A stretch of DNA of 21,572 nucleotides from an uncultured Clostridia bacterium (GCA_947624725.1 CANQLP010000023.1:1-21572); one strand, 5' to 3'. Positions 1-8,959 are shown, numbered from the stretch's first letter. The notes: generated by a model from the letters alone, not told the origin. Translations and numbers: made by a program.

Positions 1-154
1 TGTATGTATTAAGCTGCCATCTCCCATTATTCCTTTTACTCCTATTGCTGCTAATATGATTAATATGATGATAACTACTATTAGTGATACTAGAGTGATT
101 CCGTCTCTCTCCTCTTCCTATGTTTTTTACTCTGTTTGGTTTTTGGTTTCTCAT
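1..154 (-). CDS. Type IV pilin-like prepilin, 5' part only, contains one CGGN site
   Basis: Reading starts at ATG 154-152 behind an AAGGAGG box (172-166) and runs off the window at base 1. The first 17 codons are basic and polar (MRNQKPNRVKN...). At 103-101 the codon is CGG. Continuing in that frame gives a low-complexity peptide, but skipping the C gives Gly18 followed by ITLVSLIVVIIIL, a textbook type III prepilin signal: basic leader, Gly at -1, then a hydrophobic helix as in clostridial pilins and pseudopilins. The conserved cleavage Gly is itself the residue encoded by CGGA. The role would be a surface pilus or pseudopilus subunit processed by a prepilin peptidase; the C-terminal part that would identify the subunit is outside the window. 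No other start codon exists in the shifted frame upstream, which supports the joined reading. Confidence 0.72.
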   Translation of the reverse strand, partial: MRNQKPNRVKNIGRGERRNHSSITNSSYHHINHISSNRSKRNNGRWQLNTY

Positions 155-225
155 GGTTTGGTTTTCCTCCTTATCTTTCTTTGGTTTTTATTATTTATTA
201 AAATTTGAACAATCTCTTACCGATT

Positions 226-383
226 GGAGAAAGTGGTATATAAAAATTTTGAAACGACGCGTAGCGAACAGACACGAAGTGTCCAAACGAGCAAAGCGAG
301 TGCGAATGGCATAGCCGACTTTTCTTAAAATCTGGAGGCTATGCCAGCAAGGAGTTTAATAATTTTTATATACTACTTTCTCC
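226..383. repeat. Non-coding element with long terminal inverted repeat and inner hairpins
   Basis: Bases 226-248 and 361-383 are inverted copies differing at about one position (GGAGAAAGT-G/A-GTATATAAAAA). Between them lie a second inverted pair, GGCATAGCC (308-316) with GGCTATGCC (337-345), and a small GACAC/GTGTC hairpin (271-283). The interior has many CG dinucleotides, unlike the rest of the window. It sits just upstream of the pilin gene on that gene's strand. It could be a MITE-like repeat or a structured 5' leader RNA. I see no credible protein in it. Confidence 0.5.
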
Positions 384-428
384 CACAGTCATGCACATTT
401 GTCTTTTTTCAGATAACTTCCAAACTCC

Positions 429-496
429 TTATGGCTGGAAATAAAAATAGAAAAAGTCAAACCAAAAAACCAAACTATTCTTATTTCCACCCATAA
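429..496. repeat. Second inverted repeat in the pilin-xre intergenic region
   Basis: Bases 429-450 (TTATGGCTGGAAATAA...) and 475-496 are inverted copies matching at about 20 of 22 positions around a 24-base A-rich loop. The stretch 384-530 otherwise shows no gene. The stem could be a transcription terminator, the edge of a mobile repeat, or part of the preceding structured element. Confidence 0.4.
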
Positions 497-530
497 AGCG
501 TCATTTATAACACATAAATTTTATATATTC

Positions 531-611
531 ATACAACATATGTGTTGTATATTATATTTTGGATTATACAACAAATTTGTTGTGCTGTCAATACAATTTA
601 TAATTTGTATT
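531..611 (+). promoter_or_regulatory. xre promoter with three palindromic operators
   Basis: Three palindromes sit in a row: ATACAACA/TGTTGTAT (531-550), the perfect ACAACAAATTTGTTGT (568-583), and AATACAA/TTGTATT (590-611). A possible promoter is TTGTTG (577-582), 16-base spacer, TATAAT (599-604), so operators two and three overlap the -35 and -10. Because the next gene encodes a small XRE repressor, autoregulation through these sites is the natural inference. Confidence 0.6.
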
Positions 612-681
612 ATAAAATTTTTTTAGAGAAAAATAAAAAAAGAAAAAGTAACCATAAACCTTATGAAAGGGATGATATATA

Positions 682-906
682 ATGAAAAAGACAAGACTAA
701 AAGATTTACGTGAAGACAAAGACTTATTGCAAAAAGATATTGCAGAAGTTTTAAATATGAAGCAACAGCAATATTCAAGATATGAAACTGAAGAATATGA
801 AATAACTGTAACACTTCTAAAACAACTTGCAGACTTCTACAATACAAGTACAGATTATATCTTAAGAAGAACAGATGAAAAAAATCCATATCCCAAAGCT
901 AAATAA
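682..906 (+). CDS. Small XRE-family helix-turn-helix regulator
   Basis: A 74-residue protein that is almost entirely one HTH_3 (Cro/C1-type) domain, roughly residues 5-62. It has the usual order of helices: RLKDLRED start, QKDIAEVLNM turn-recognition segment, QQYSRYETEE recognition helix, then TLLKQLADFYNTSTDYIL, the typical end of this domain. A ribosome binding site (AAAGGGATG) lies 5' of the ATG. There is no additional effector domain, so it probably acts as a dimeric DNA-binding repressor on the palindromes at 531-611. It is a single-gene unit closed by the hairpin at 916-947. It contains no CGG codon. Its wider regulon cannot be told from here; related proteins occur both as chromosomal regulators and as remnants of mobile elements. 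Confidence 0.85.
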   Translation: MKKTRLKDLREDKDLLQKDIAEVLNMKQQQYSRYETEEYEITVTLLKQLADFYNTSTDYILRRTDEKNPYPKAK

Positions 907-915
907 ATAACAAAA

Positions 916-960
916 AAACTACCTATAGCTTTAAACTATAAGTAGTTTCTTTATTTTTCT
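916..960. terminator. Bidirectional terminator between xre and ileS
   Basis: The stem pairs AAACTAC-CTATAG (916-928) with CTATA-A-GTAGTTT (936-947). T-rich sequence follows on the plus strand, and a run of seven T's follows on the minus strand, so it can end both the xre and ileS transcripts. Confidence 0.75.
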
Positions 961-967
961 TTTAACC

Positions 968-3900
968 TTATTTTGCAACTTCTACATCAATATTTAGTTT
1001 TTCTCCATTAATATTAAACTCTGTATCATTAGGCATACTATCTCTAACTATTATATCTAAGCATAATGTTTCCTTTTTTATAAACTCTTTATTCTTTAAG
1101 ACAATATCCTCTAATACTTTATTTCCAGAAATATATAAGTATATTCTATCTAATACTTCAAAGCCTTTATCTTTTCTCAAATTCTGTACTTTTGATATAA
1201 CCTCTCTTACATATCCCTCTTCTTTTAGCTCATCTGTAATTTGAGTATCTAATACAACTCCTATTAGTCCTGTTCCTGCGAAAGCGAATCCGTCTTTTCC
1301 CTTCATAGTAACAAGTAAATTATCAGAGTTTAATTCTATTGTTTCTCCTTGTACAGTTATTTTTTTAGTATTACCAGCATTTATTGTTGTAGCAAGTTCC
1401 ATTTGATTACATTTTGCAATCTCTTGTTTAATTTGAGGAATTAATTTTCCATAAGTCTTTCCAAGTACTGGTAAGTTTGGTAATATTTCAAAATTAACAA
1501 ATTTTGATAAATCTGCTCCAAGCTCAACCTTCTTTACATTTAACTCATCTTTTATAATATCCCCATAATACTCTGGAAGTGTTTTAATTGAAACCTTCAT
1601 CTCTGATAGAGGCTGTCTATTTTTGATATTTGCTGAGTTTCTAGCACTTCTTCCAAGTTTTACAAGAGTATATGCTAAATCCATTTCTTCTTCTAATGCT
1701 TTATCTATTTCCTTTTTATTTACCTCTGGCCATTTGCATAAGTGAACGCTTTCTTCTGCATTTTTATCAAGGCTTATTACTAAGTTTTGATAAATTTCTT
1801 CTGCGATAAATGGTACAAATGGTGCAATAACTTTTGAAAGAGTAACAAGCACTCTATAAAGTGTGATAAATGCAGATAATTTATCATCTGTCAAAGCATT
1901 TCCCCAGAATCTATTTCTATTGCGTCTTACATACCAATTTGAAAGCTCATCAACAAAATCTTCTATCTTAAGTGCAGAATCTGTTATATCATAAGCATCT
2001 AATCCCTTATCTACTTCTTCAACTAATGTATTTAACTTTGATATAATCCATTTGTCCATAACATTTTTGATTTCAAAATCTTTATATTCAAGTGGATTTA
2101 TATTGTCAATATTAGCATATAAAACATAGAATGAATATACATTCCAAAGCGTTCCTAAAAATCTTCTTGATGTATCTCCTACATCTTCCATAGAAAATCT
2201 TGTTGGAAGCCATGGACTACTTGCTGTATAGAAATGCCATCTAGTTGCATCTGCTCCTTCTTTATCCATTACTTCAAATGGATCTACAACATTTCCCTTT
2301 GACTTAGACATCTTAAGTCCTTTTTTATCTAATACATGTCCTAAAACTATACAGTTTTCAAAAGATGCTTTATCAAATATTGCAGTTGATATTGCGAGCA
2401 ATGTATAGAACCATCCTCTTGTTTGATCTACCGCTTCTGATATAAACTGTGCAGGATAATTCTTTTCAAATAATTCTTTGTTTTCAAATGGATAATGAAG
2501 TTGTGCAAATGGCATTGAACCAGAGTCAAACCAGCAGTCTATAACTTCTTTTTCTCTTACCATTTCCTTACCACATTTTTCACATTTTAAATGAACTGCG
2601 TCTATATATGGCTTATGAAGTTCAATATCATCTGGTACATTGATTCCTTTTTGTTTTAATTCTTCTATACTTCCTATACATTCCTTATGTCCACATTCAC
2701 ATTTCCAAATTGGAAGTGGTGTTCCCCAGTATCTATCTCTTGAGATACCCCAGTCTATTACATTTTCAACAAACTTTCCAAATCTACCTGTTCTAATTGT
2801 ATCTGGATACCAATGTATTTTGTTATTGTTTTCAACAAGTTTATCACGAAGAGTTGTCATTGCAACAAACCAGCTCTCTTTTGGATAATATAGAAGTGGT
2901 GTGTCGCATCTCCAGCAATGTGGATATGAGTGCATATGTCTTTCTGATGAGAATAATTTTCCATTTTCTTTTAGGTAATTTACTATGCTCTCATCACATT
3001 TCTTAACGAATTTTCCAGCCCAAGGAGTAACTTCTTTTACAAATTTTCCTTCTTTATCTACTAGATTAACAAATGCAAGTCCATTTGCTTTAGAAACAAT
3101 GCTGTCATCTTCTCCATATGCTGGCGCAATATGTACAATTCCTGTACCTTCATCTAGACTTACATAGTCTCCATGAATAACTACGAATGCTTTTCCATCT
3201 ACTTTGGCAAATGGCATAAGTTGTTTATATTTTGTACCTAAAAGTTCTTCTCCTTTAAATTCTCTAATTATCTCATAATTTTCGCCTAATACTTTTTCAC
3301 ATAAGTCTTTTGCTAAAATGTATGTCTCATCTTCTTTTATATTTTCATTTTTACTTTCACCTACAACTTTTGCTTCTACATAGGTATAAGCTTTATTTAA
3401 GCATAAAGCTAAGTTTGATGGAAGTGTCCATGGAGTAGTTGTCCAAGCTAAAATGTATGTTTTAGGTTTATCCGCAAGTTCAAATTTTGCAGTACATGTT
3501 AAATCATTTACATCTTTATAACCCTGTGCTACTTCATGAGATGAAAGTGCTGTTCCACATCTTGGGCAATAAGGCATTACCTTATGTCCTTCATATAGAA
3601 GGTTTTTATTCCACATTTGCTTTAAAGCCCACCAAACAGACTCAATATAATCATTATGATATGTGACATATGGATTATCCATATCTACCCAATATCCTAT
3701 TTGATTTGTCATATCTTCCCACATTGAAACATATGTGAATACGCTTTGTTTACAATCTTTTGTAAACTTTTCTATTCCATATTCTTCAATCTGTGCTTTG
3801 CCAGATATTCCAAGCTTCTTTTCTATTTCAAGTTCTACTGGAAGTCCATGTGTATCCCATCCAGCTTTTCTAATTACTTGATATCCCTTCATTACTTTAT

Positions 3901-4111
3901 ATCTTGGGATAATATCTTTCATAACTCTTGTTAAAATATGTCCAACATGTGGTTTTCCATTAGCCGTAGGTGGTCCATCATAAAATGTAAAATATCTTTC
4001 TCCCTTATTCATATTAAAGTTTTTCTTTATAATATCATGCTCTTTCCAAAACTTTCTTACTTCTTTTTCTTTTCCTGCAAAGCCATTTGGCAAATCAACT
4101 TTTTTATACAT
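968..4111 (-). CDS. ileS: Isoleucyl-tRNA synthetase, type 2 (eukaryote-like)
   Basis: Charges tRNA-Ile with isoleucine in the cytoplasm; 1047 residues from the chosen start. The class I signature is HVGH (residues 55-58, in [13 protein letters not shown]) and KMSKS (600-604). The CP1 editing domain shows the [10 protein letters not shown] threonine-rich motif near 224-233. Zinc-ligand-like cysteine pairs occur at CPRC (182-185) and CEKC (510-513). The [10 protein letters not shown] segment and the overall length mark the eukaryote-like class, which in known cases is less sensitive to mupirocin. The start is ATG 4111-4109 because AAGGAGG lies just before it; the ATG eight codons upstream would swallow that box. 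Only 35 bases separate it from clpX, so it is read from the clp operon and has no T-box leader here. It has four CGG triplets, all out of phase, and no in-phase CGG. Confidence 0.97.
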   Translation of the reverse strand: MYKKVDLPNGFAGKEKEVRKFWKEHDIIKKNFNMNKGERYFTFYDGPPTANGKPHVGHILTRVMKDIIPRYKVMKGYQVIRKAGWDTHGLPVELEIEKKLGISGKAQIEEYGIEKFTKDCKQSVFTYVSMWEDMTNQIGYWVDMDNPYVTYHNDYIESVWWALKQMWNKNLLYEGHKVMPYCPRCGTALSSHEVAQGYKDVNDLTCTAKFELADKPKTYILAWTTTPWTLPSNLALCLNKAYTYVEAKVVGESKNENIKEDETYILAKDLCEKVLGENYEIIREFKGEELLGTKYKQLMPFAKVDGKAFVVIHGDYVSLDEGTGIVHIAPAYGEDDSIVSKANGLAFVNLVDKEGKFVKEVTPWAGKFVKKCDESIVNYLKENGKLFSSERHMHSYPHCWRCDTPLLYYPKESWFVAMTTLRDKLVENNNKIHWYPDTIRTGRFGKFVENVIDWGISRDRYWGTPLPIWKCECGHKECIGSIEELKQKGINVPDDIELHKPYIDAVHLKCEKCGKEMVREKEVIDCWFDSGSMPFAQLHYPFENKELFEKNYPAQFISEAVDQTRGWFYTLLAISTAIFDKASFENCIVLGHVLDKKGLKMSKSKGNVVDPFEVMDKEGADATRWHFYTASSPWLPTRFSMEDVGDTSRRFLGTLWNVYSFYVLYANIDNINPLEYKDFEIKNVMDKWIISKLNTLVEEVDKGLDAYDITDSALKIEDFVDELSNWYVRRNRNRFWGNALTDDKLSAFITLYRVLVTLSKVIAPFVPFIAEEIYQNLVISLDKNAEESVHLCKWPEVNKKEIDKALEEEMDLAYTLVKLGRSARNSANIKNRQPLSEMKVSIKTLPEYYGDIIKDELNVKKVELGADLSKFVNFEILPNLPVLGKTYGKLIPQIKQEIAKCNQMELATTINAGNTKKITVQGETIELNSDNLLVTMKGKDGFAFAGTGLIGVVLDTQITDELKEEGYVREVISKVQNLRKDKGFEVLDRIYLYISGNKVLEDIVLKNKEFIKKETLCLDIIVRDSMPNDTEFNINGEKLNIDVEVAK

Positions 4112-4146
4112 ATTTCTTCCTCCTTCTACTTGCATATACCGATATA

Positions 4147-5488
4147 TTAGGCTGTTTCTTTCTTTTTGTTCTTATTTTTTGCGAGTTTTACCTTAGTCCC
4201 TTTCTTTTTTAAGTGTTTTCTCTCTGTTTTTTGTTCATTTATAATAAGGTTTGGAGCTTTTCCTTCCATTACTGTCTCTTTAGTTATAACACATTTTTCG
4301 ATTTTTGGATTTGATGGAACTTCAAACATTATATCTCTCATTATTTCCTCGATTATAGAGCGTAAACCTCTTGCACCTGTATTTCTTTCTAATGCTTTAT
4401 CAACTATTGCTTCTATTGCTTCTTGTTCAAATTCTAGTTCTACTCCATCAAATTCTAATAATTTTTTATATTGCTTAATTAGAGCATTTTTTGGCTCTGT
4501 TAAGATTTTGATTAATGCATCTTTATCAAGCTCTTTAAGTGTTGTTACTATTGGTAATCTTCCGACGAATTCAGGAATTAAACCAAACTTTAATAAATCT
4601 TGTGGTAATAATTCTTCATATATTTTGTATTTATCAATTTCTTTTTTGCTTTCTATTTTTGCAGAGAAGCCTATTGCCTTCTTTCCTACTCTCTCATTAA
4701 TAATTTTATCTAATCCTTCAAAAGCTCCTCCACATATGAATAGTATATTAGAGGTATTAATTTGTAATAATTCTTGATGTGGGTGCTTTCTTCCTCCTTG
4801 TGGAGGTACTGATGCAACAGTTCCCTCTACTATTTTAAGTAAAGCTTGTTGTACTCCCTCTCCACTTACATCTCTTGTAATTGAAGGGTTTTCTGATTTT
4901 CTAGTTATTTTATCTATTTCATCTATATATACAATTCCTCGTTCTGCAAGTTCTATATCATAATCTGCTGCTTGTATTAATTTTAGTAAGATATTTTCAA
5001 CATCTTCTCCTACATAACCTGCCTCCGTAAGAGTTGTTGCATCTGATATACAAAATGGTACTTTAAGTATTTTTGCAAGTGTTTGTGCAAGAAGTGTTTT
5101 TCCAGAACCAGTTGGTCCAAGAAGTAATACATTACTTTTTTGTATTTCTACATCATTTGCTTCTTCTTCATTATTAATTCTTTTATAGTGATTATATACG
5201 GCTACTGAAAGCGTTTTTTTAGCACTTTCTTGACCTATTACATATTCATCTAGAATATTTTTTATTTGCTCTGGATTTGGAAGTTCTTCATCATCATTTA
5301 AACTATATTCTAATTCATCATCATCATAATCTTCTTCATCTACTATATGTTTACAAACTCCTATACACTCATCACATATATATACGCCGAGGTCCTGCGA
5401 CTATTTTTTTCACATGCTCTTGTGTTTTACCACAGAATGAACACTTTACATTCTTGAACATCAAATCTTCATCATTATTTTTTGCCAT
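4147..5488 (-). CDS. clpX: ClpX, ATPase and unfoldase of the ClpXP protease, with one CGGN site
   Basis: A AAA+ hexamer that unfolds substrates and feeds them to ClpP; 446 residues when read through CGGC at 5389-5386. The N-terminal zinc-binding domain has Cys16, Cys19, Cys38 and Cys41. The shift falls between the two pairs, giving [12 protein letters not shown] with Gly34, which matches the family. Conventional reading stops a few codons after the CGG. Downstream are Walker A (GPTGSGKT), Walker B (VYIDEIDK), the substrate-loop region GYVGEDVE, sensor residues and the ClpP-docking region. The C-terminal tail is extra-long and lysine-rich (about the last 25 residues), which is somewhat unusual. 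The start ATG 5488-5486 has GGAGG upstream. Two other CGG triplets (GTC GGA, ACG GAG) are out of phase and are read normally. Confidence 0.93.
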
Positions 5489-5529
5489 TTATATTTTTCC
5501 TCCTAAATCTTTAGTCAAATATATTTATG

Positions 5530-5566
5530 AAAATTAGATATTAGAATTTTTCTAATATCTAATTTT
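5530..5566. terminator. Perfect 16-bp hairpin between clpP and clpX
   Basis: Bases 5530-5545 and 5551-5566 are exact inverted copies with a 5-base loop; the minus-strand transcript continues TTTTCAT. It may be a partial terminator that tunes clpX relative to clpP, or an RNA stability or processing stem. Confidence 0.5.
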
Positions 5567-5606
5567 AAGTCTTATCTTACTTTCTCATAGAATTATAATA
5601 TTTTAA

Positions 5607-6206
5607 CTAATTTCTTTTATCTAATATACCATCAATTAATCCATATTCTAGTGCTTCTTCTGCTGTCATATAATTATCTCTTTCTGTATCTTTATTGATT
5701 ATTTCTAATGGTTTTCCTGTTCTTTCACTTAAAATTTTATTTAATTTTTCGCGTGTTTTTACCATATGATCTGCATGTATTTTAATTTCTGTTGTTTGAC
5801 CAGAAAGTCCTCCAGAAATTAATGGTTGATGTATTAATATTTCTGAATTAGGTGTTGCAAATCTTCTTCCCTTTGCACCTGATGCAAGAAGAACTGCTCC
5901 CATACTTGCTGCCATTCCTACACAAATTGTAGAAACTGGGCATTTAATATAATTCATTGTATCATATATAGCCATTCCATCTGTTATAGAACCACCTGGA
6001 CTATTTATATAAAGTGAAATTTCTTTATCTGGGTCTTCTGACTCTAGGAATAAAAGCTGTGCTACAACAAGACCTGCAGATGTACTATCCACTTGCTCTC
6101 CTAAAAATATTATTCTATCCTTTAATAATCTTGAGAAAATGTCATATGACCTTTCTCCTTTATTTGTTTGCTCTATTACATAGGGAACTAAACTATTATC
6201 TATCAT
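5607..6206 (-). CDS. clpP: ATP-dependent Clp protease proteolytic subunit
   Basis: Serine protease that forms the tetradecameric chamber of ClpXP; 199 residues, the standard length. The catalytic triad is visible: Ser101 in GMAASMGA, His126 in LIHQPL and Asp177 in the DTERDNYM segment. The start [13 protein letters not shown] is preferred to an upstream ATG (14 codons earlier) because AAAGGAG lies between the two and family members begin here. It is second in the run tig-clpP-clpX-ileS, the common Bacillota order. Neither phase nor codon use is odd and there is no in-phase CGG, so it is read conventionally. Confidence 0.97.
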   Translation of the reverse strand: MIDNSLVPYVIEQTNKGERSYDIFSRLLKDRIIFLGEQVDSTSAGLVVAQLLFLESEDPDKEISLYINSPGGSITDGMAIYDTMNYIKCPVSTICVGMAASMGAVLLASGAKGRRFATPNSEILIHQPLISGGLSGQTTEIKIHADHMVKTREKLNKILSERTGKPLEIINKDTERDNYMTAEEALEYGLIDGILDKRN

Positions 6207-6242
6207 CTTTTTTATTTCTCCTTTCTCTTTTCTTATGTGATA

Positions 6243-6310
6243 ATTCAAACAAAAGCTCTTAGCTATTTAGAAGAAGCCGGACTTCTTCATATCGCACTTC
6301 TTGTTTGAAT
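6243..6310. repeat. Branched inverted-repeat structure between tig and clpP
   Basis: An outer pair, ATTCAAACAA (6243-6252) with TTGTTTGAAT (6301-6310), abuts the tig stop codon. An inner hairpin, GAAGAAG/CTTCTTC (6270-6276, 6282-6288), has a CCGGA loop. No long T-tract follows, so an RNA processing or stability element is as likely as an attenuator. Confidence 0.45.
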
Positions 6311-7594
6311 TTATTTTATCTTTGCATTTTGAACTAAAAACTCAATAACAGCTTCATTTGCTAGACTCTTTGTAATATATTCCATGAAGTATTCATTTGT
6401 GCTTAACTCCTCTTTTGTTTTGCCATAAGTTTTTGCCATTTCTTCTAACTTTTCATCAATTTTTTCTTTTTCTGGTTCAATCTTTTCTTCTTTTATAATT
6501 TGTTCTAAAACAAGTCTTGTCTTAACAGCTGTTTTAGCTTGTTCTTCTCCATCTTTTCTAAAATCAGCCATAGTCTTACCCATCATGTTTAGATACATAT
6601 CCATGTTCATTCCTTGATAACTTAATCTTGATTCTATTTCTTTTACCATATTGTCTAATTCTGTATCTATCATTCCTGATGGAATATCTATTTCTACATC
6701 ATCACAAGCAGCCTTTATAACTTCTTCCTCTGTCTCATATTTTGCTCTAGATTTATTTTCTTCTTCTAATTTTTCTTTAATGCTATTTTTTAGTTCATCT
6801 AAAGTATCAAATTCACTTGCATCCTTTGCAAATTCATCATTTAACTCTGGTAATTCTTTTTTCTTTATTTCATTAACCTTAACTTTAAATATAGCATCTT
6901 TTCCCTTTAAATCTTCTGAGAAATAATCATCTGGGAATTTAACATTTATATCTTTTTCTTCTCCAACTTTCATTCCAATTACTTGTTCTTCAAATCCTGG
7001 AATAAATGTATTGCTTCCGATTTCTAATTCATGTCCTTCTGCTTTTCCACCTTCAAATTTAACTCCATCAACAGATCCTTCAAAATCTATTACTGCAATG
7101 TCTCCCTTTTCTACTGGTCTATCTTCAACAGGTATAATTCTTGCGTTTCTTTCTTGCATATGTCCTAATTCATGTTCTACATCTTTATCAGATACATTAT
7201 ACTCTATCTTTTTTACTTGTATACCTTTATATTTTCCAAGTTTTACCTCTGGTTTTATTTGGACAACAGCTGTAAATTTTAAATCTTTTCCTTTTTCCAT
7301 TTGTGTAATATCAATATCTGGATTGCTTACAGCTTCAATATTATTCTCTTTTAATTCTTTCTCATAAATATCAGGCACAACCTCATTAAAAGCATCCTCA
7401 TAAAAAATAGATGGGCCATATGTCTTTTCAACTATTGCCATTGGTGCTTTTCCTTTTCTAAATCCTGGTATATTAAAATATTTTGCACTTTTTGTATATA
7501 CCTTTTTAATAGCCTCATCAAATTTCTCTGCCTCTATTTCAAATTCAAGTTTTAATTCATTTGCTTTTTCTGTTTTCTCAATTTTAATACTCAT
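6311..7594 (-). CDS. tig: Trigger factor, ribosome-associated chaperone and prolyl isomerase
   Basis: Binds the ribosome exit tunnel and shields nascent chains; 427 residues, the usual length. Domain order: N-terminal ribosome-binding domain (about 1-145) with the signature GFRKGKAP near residue 45, the FKBP-type PPIase domain (about 155-240, from EKGDIAVIDFEG to VKVNEIKKKELPE), then the long helical C-terminal substrate-binding domain. It is the first gene of the tig-clpP-clpX-ileS unit, with a consensus promoter at 7635-7663 and AAGGAAGG upstream of the ATG. One out-of-phase CGG (ATC GGA) is read normally. Confidence 0.97.
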   Translation of the reverse strand: MSIKIEKTEKANELKLEFEIEAEKFDEAIKKVYTKSAKYFNIPGFRKGKAPMAIVEKTYGPSIFYEDAFNEVVPDIYEKELKENNIEAVSNPDIDITQMEKGKDLKFTAVVQIKPEVKLGKYKGIQVKKIEYNVSDKDVEHELGHMQERNARIIPVEDRPVEKGDIAVIDFEGSVDGVKFEGGKAEGHELEIGSNTFIPGFEEQVIGMKVGEEKDINVKFPDDYFSEDLKGKDAIFKVKVNEIKKKELPELNDEFAKDASEFDTLDELKNSIKEKLEEENKSRAKYETEEEVIKAACDDVEIDIPSGMIDTELDNMVKEIESRLSYQGMNMDMYLNMMGKTMADFRKDGEEQAKTAVKTRLVLEQIIKEEKIEPEKEKIDEKLEEMAKTYGKTKEELSTNEYFMEYITKSLANEAVIEFLVQNAKIK

Positions 7595-7634
7595 AATTTA
7601 ATTTTCAGTCCTTCCTTAAATCTTAACTTTCCTA

Positions 7635-7663
7635 ATTATATCGAGTTTTTTCACTTATGTCAA
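7635..7663 (-). promoter_or_regulatory. Consensus sigma-A promoter of tig-clpP-clpX-ileS
   Basis: On the minus strand TTGACA (7663-7658), a 17-base spacer and TATAAT (7640-7635) match the consensus perfectly. The -35 lies just after the gmk stop codon. No CtsR or CIRCE-type heat-shock operator is evident next to it. Confidence 0.85.
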
Positions 7664-7669
7664 TATAAT

Positions 7670-8221
7670 TTAAGCCTTTTTAATTATATCAATTACTTTT
7701 TTTACAGTTTCTTCTTGGTCTACATTATCTATTACATAATCATAGTTTCCAATTTTAGATTCTTCAAAATCAAATCTACTAAGTCTAAGCTGTATTTCTT
7801 CTTCACTTGGTTTATCTATTCTTTCTTCAAGTCTTCTCCTTAATTCTTCTTTTGGAACTCTTAAAAATATAGTTATTACTTTCATATGTCCTTTTAATAT
7901 CCTGACTAAATTTTCAGTGCCGTTTACATCTACATCTTTAATAACTATTTTTCCTTGCTCTATCTTTTCGTTTAATTGTTTTTTAGGTACACCGTAATAA
8001 TGATTATGATGTATATCAAATTCATATAGTGCATCTTCTTCAATTAGTTTTTTAAATTCATCATTGCTTACAAATATATAAGTTTCTCCTGGAACATCTC
8101 CATTTCTTATTGGTCTATCTGTAATTGATGGAATTGATGTAGCATTTTCAAGTCGTTTAATTATCTCTTGTTTTACTGTGTCTTTTCCTGCGCCTGCAAC
8201 ACCTGAAAGTATTACTAACAT
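7670..8221 (-). CDS. gmk: Guanylate kinase, divergent
   Basis: Phosphorylates GMP to GDP with ATP; 183 residues, slightly shorter than typical (about 190-210). The P-loop is GVAGAGKDT instead of the usual GPSGSGKGT. The GMP-binding region reads SITDRPIRNGDVPGETYIFV in place of the standard TTRPxRxGE, and YEFDIHHNHYYGVP matches the conserved YYGTP segment. DVNGT corresponds to the D(V/I)xGxxx motif, and the R-rich RRRLEER region is the lid. Third in remA-rpoZ-gmk, a standard neighbourhood that supports Gmk over another P-loop kinase. Two out-of-phase CGGs (AAC GGC, TAC GGT) are read normally. The altered motifs could mean a diverged specificity. Confidence 0.85.
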   Translation of the reverse strand: MLVILSGVAGAGKDTVKQEIIKRLENATSIPSITDRPIRNGDVPGETYIFVSNDEFKKLIEEDALYEFDIHHNHYYGVPKKQLNEKIEQGKIVIKDVDVNGTENLVRILKGHMKVITIFLRVPKEELRRRLEERIDKPSEEEIQLRLSRFDFEESKIGNYDYVIDNVDQEETVKKVIDIIKKA

Positions 8222-8234
8222 TTTATTTTCCTCC

Positions 8235-8429
8235 CTATTCGTCTACTACATAAACTTTACCTTCTGCTATTTCTACGGCTGCAAGAGTTACAGGTGAAGC
8301 CTCTTTTTTGTTTGTAAGTGGCTCATCTCCCTTTGCAAGTTGTCTTGCTCTCTTAGCTGTTGCAACTACTAATTCATAACGATTGTCTACTTTTGTTAAA
8401 AGTTCTTGTACTGTAGGTTTTACCATCAT
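8235..8429 (-). CDS. rpoZ: RNA polymerase omega subunit
   Basis: A 64-residue omega subunit that helps RNA polymerase assembly. Family features: the start KPTVQELL, then DNRYELVVATAKRARQLAKG (the conserved YxLVxxxAKRAR segment) and a C-terminal EIAEGKVY. Two consecutive ATGs follow a GGGGGAAAG box; either could be used. It sits 15 bases after the remA stop and 13 before gmk, clearly one operon. Confidence 0.93.
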   Translation of the reverse strand: MMVKPTVQELLTKVDNRYELVVATAKRARQLAKGDEPLTNKKEASPVTLAAVEIAEGKVYVVDE

Positions 8430-8444
8430 AATAATCTTTCCCCC

Positions 8445-8694
8445 TTATCCTATTTCAGATTTTTTATCTACTCTACTAATTACAGTTTCTGGCTGAACTG
8501 CTGAAAGTACTATATGTCCTGTATCCATTACAATTACAGCTCTTGTTTTTCTACCTGCTGTTGCATCTATTACTAAGCCTGTTTGTTTTGATTCTTGTAT
8601 CATTCTTTTTGTTGGTGCAGCTTCAGGCGAAATTATTGATACTATCCTATTTGCAGCTATTATATTTCCATATCCTATATTAATAAATCCGCAT
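8445..8694 (-). CDS. remA: RemA/DUF370 biofilm regulator, CGGN at codon 2
   Basis: A small DNA-binding regulator of extracellular matrix genes in Bacillus; 82 residues. ATG 8694-8692 has AAAGGAG upstream. The second codon is CGG (8691-8689); read conventionally the ORF stops two codons later (ATG CGG ATT TAT TAA). Reading CGGA as Gly gives [10 protein letters not shown] and an intact RemA with its family motifs: [38 protein letters not shown]. The first position after the start is not conserved in the family, so Gly there is untested by homology. Because the shift comes at the first elongation step, initiator tRNA would be in the P site, which limits mechanisms that rely on a special upstream codon. 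Confidence 0.92.
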
Positions 8695-8727
8695 AAGTAT
8701 CTCCTTTATATATCAAATTTAATATTT

Positions 8728-8756
8728 ATTGTACTACATTTTCTATCTTATGTCTA
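8728..8756 (-). promoter_or_regulatory. Promoter of remA-rpoZ-gmk
   Basis: On the minus strand TAGACA (8756-8751), a 17-base spacer, TACAAT (8733-8728), 34 bases before the remA start. Confidence 0.65.
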
Positions 8757-8785
8757 GTGAATTTTGGAAAATTTTTAAGTTTTAC

Positions 8786-8813
8786 TTGACATTTCGAAAA
8801 AAACGTGTATAAT
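8786..8813 (+). promoter_or_regulatory. Promoter of infC-rpmI-rplT
   Basis: TTGACA (8786-8791), 16-base spacer, TATAAT (8808-8813). It drives a leader of roughly 140 bases before the infC start. It is divergent from the remA promoter 30 bases away. Confidence 0.85.
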
Positions 8814-8829
8814 TGATATTGTGTTTAAA

Positions 8830-8940
8830 GAAGAAGTCAATCCACTTCTCACCTTACCTTAAGGGAAAAGGTTATTGATATTTAATTATATTAATATTTA
8901 AAGTGGATAGATTTGTTTTTTAGCAAATCTATTTTTTATA
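8830..8940 (+). ncRNA. L20-leader-like transcription attenuator of infC-rpmI-rplT
   Basis: The leader holds an intrinsic terminator: TAGATTTG (8908-8915) pairs with CAAATCTA (8924-8931) and is followed by six T's. ATCCACTT (8840-8847) can pair over distance with AAGTGGAT (8901-8908), next to and slightly overlapping the terminator stem. AGAAGT/ACTTCT (8832-8849) and CCTTACC/GGG..AAGG segments form alternative local hairpins. In Bacillota, L20 binding to such a leader favours termination; the position, terminator and long-range pairing fit that class. I did not match the Rfam consensus base by base. Confidence 0.65.
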
Positions 8941-8959
8941 TAGTAAGGAGGTTTTCACT

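Noticed and set aside
120..314. Plus-strand ORF of 64 codons at the left edge
   Set aside because: It covers the antisense of the pilin start and the inverted-repeat element, has no ribosome binding site, and no family resemblance.
4112..4146. T-box riboswitch before ileS
   Set aside because: Only 35 bases separate clpX and ileS, with no room for a leader or terminator.
4166..4777. Plus-strand ORF of 203 codons
   Set aside because: It is antisense to clpX, whose C-terminal half is clearly coding on the minus strand.
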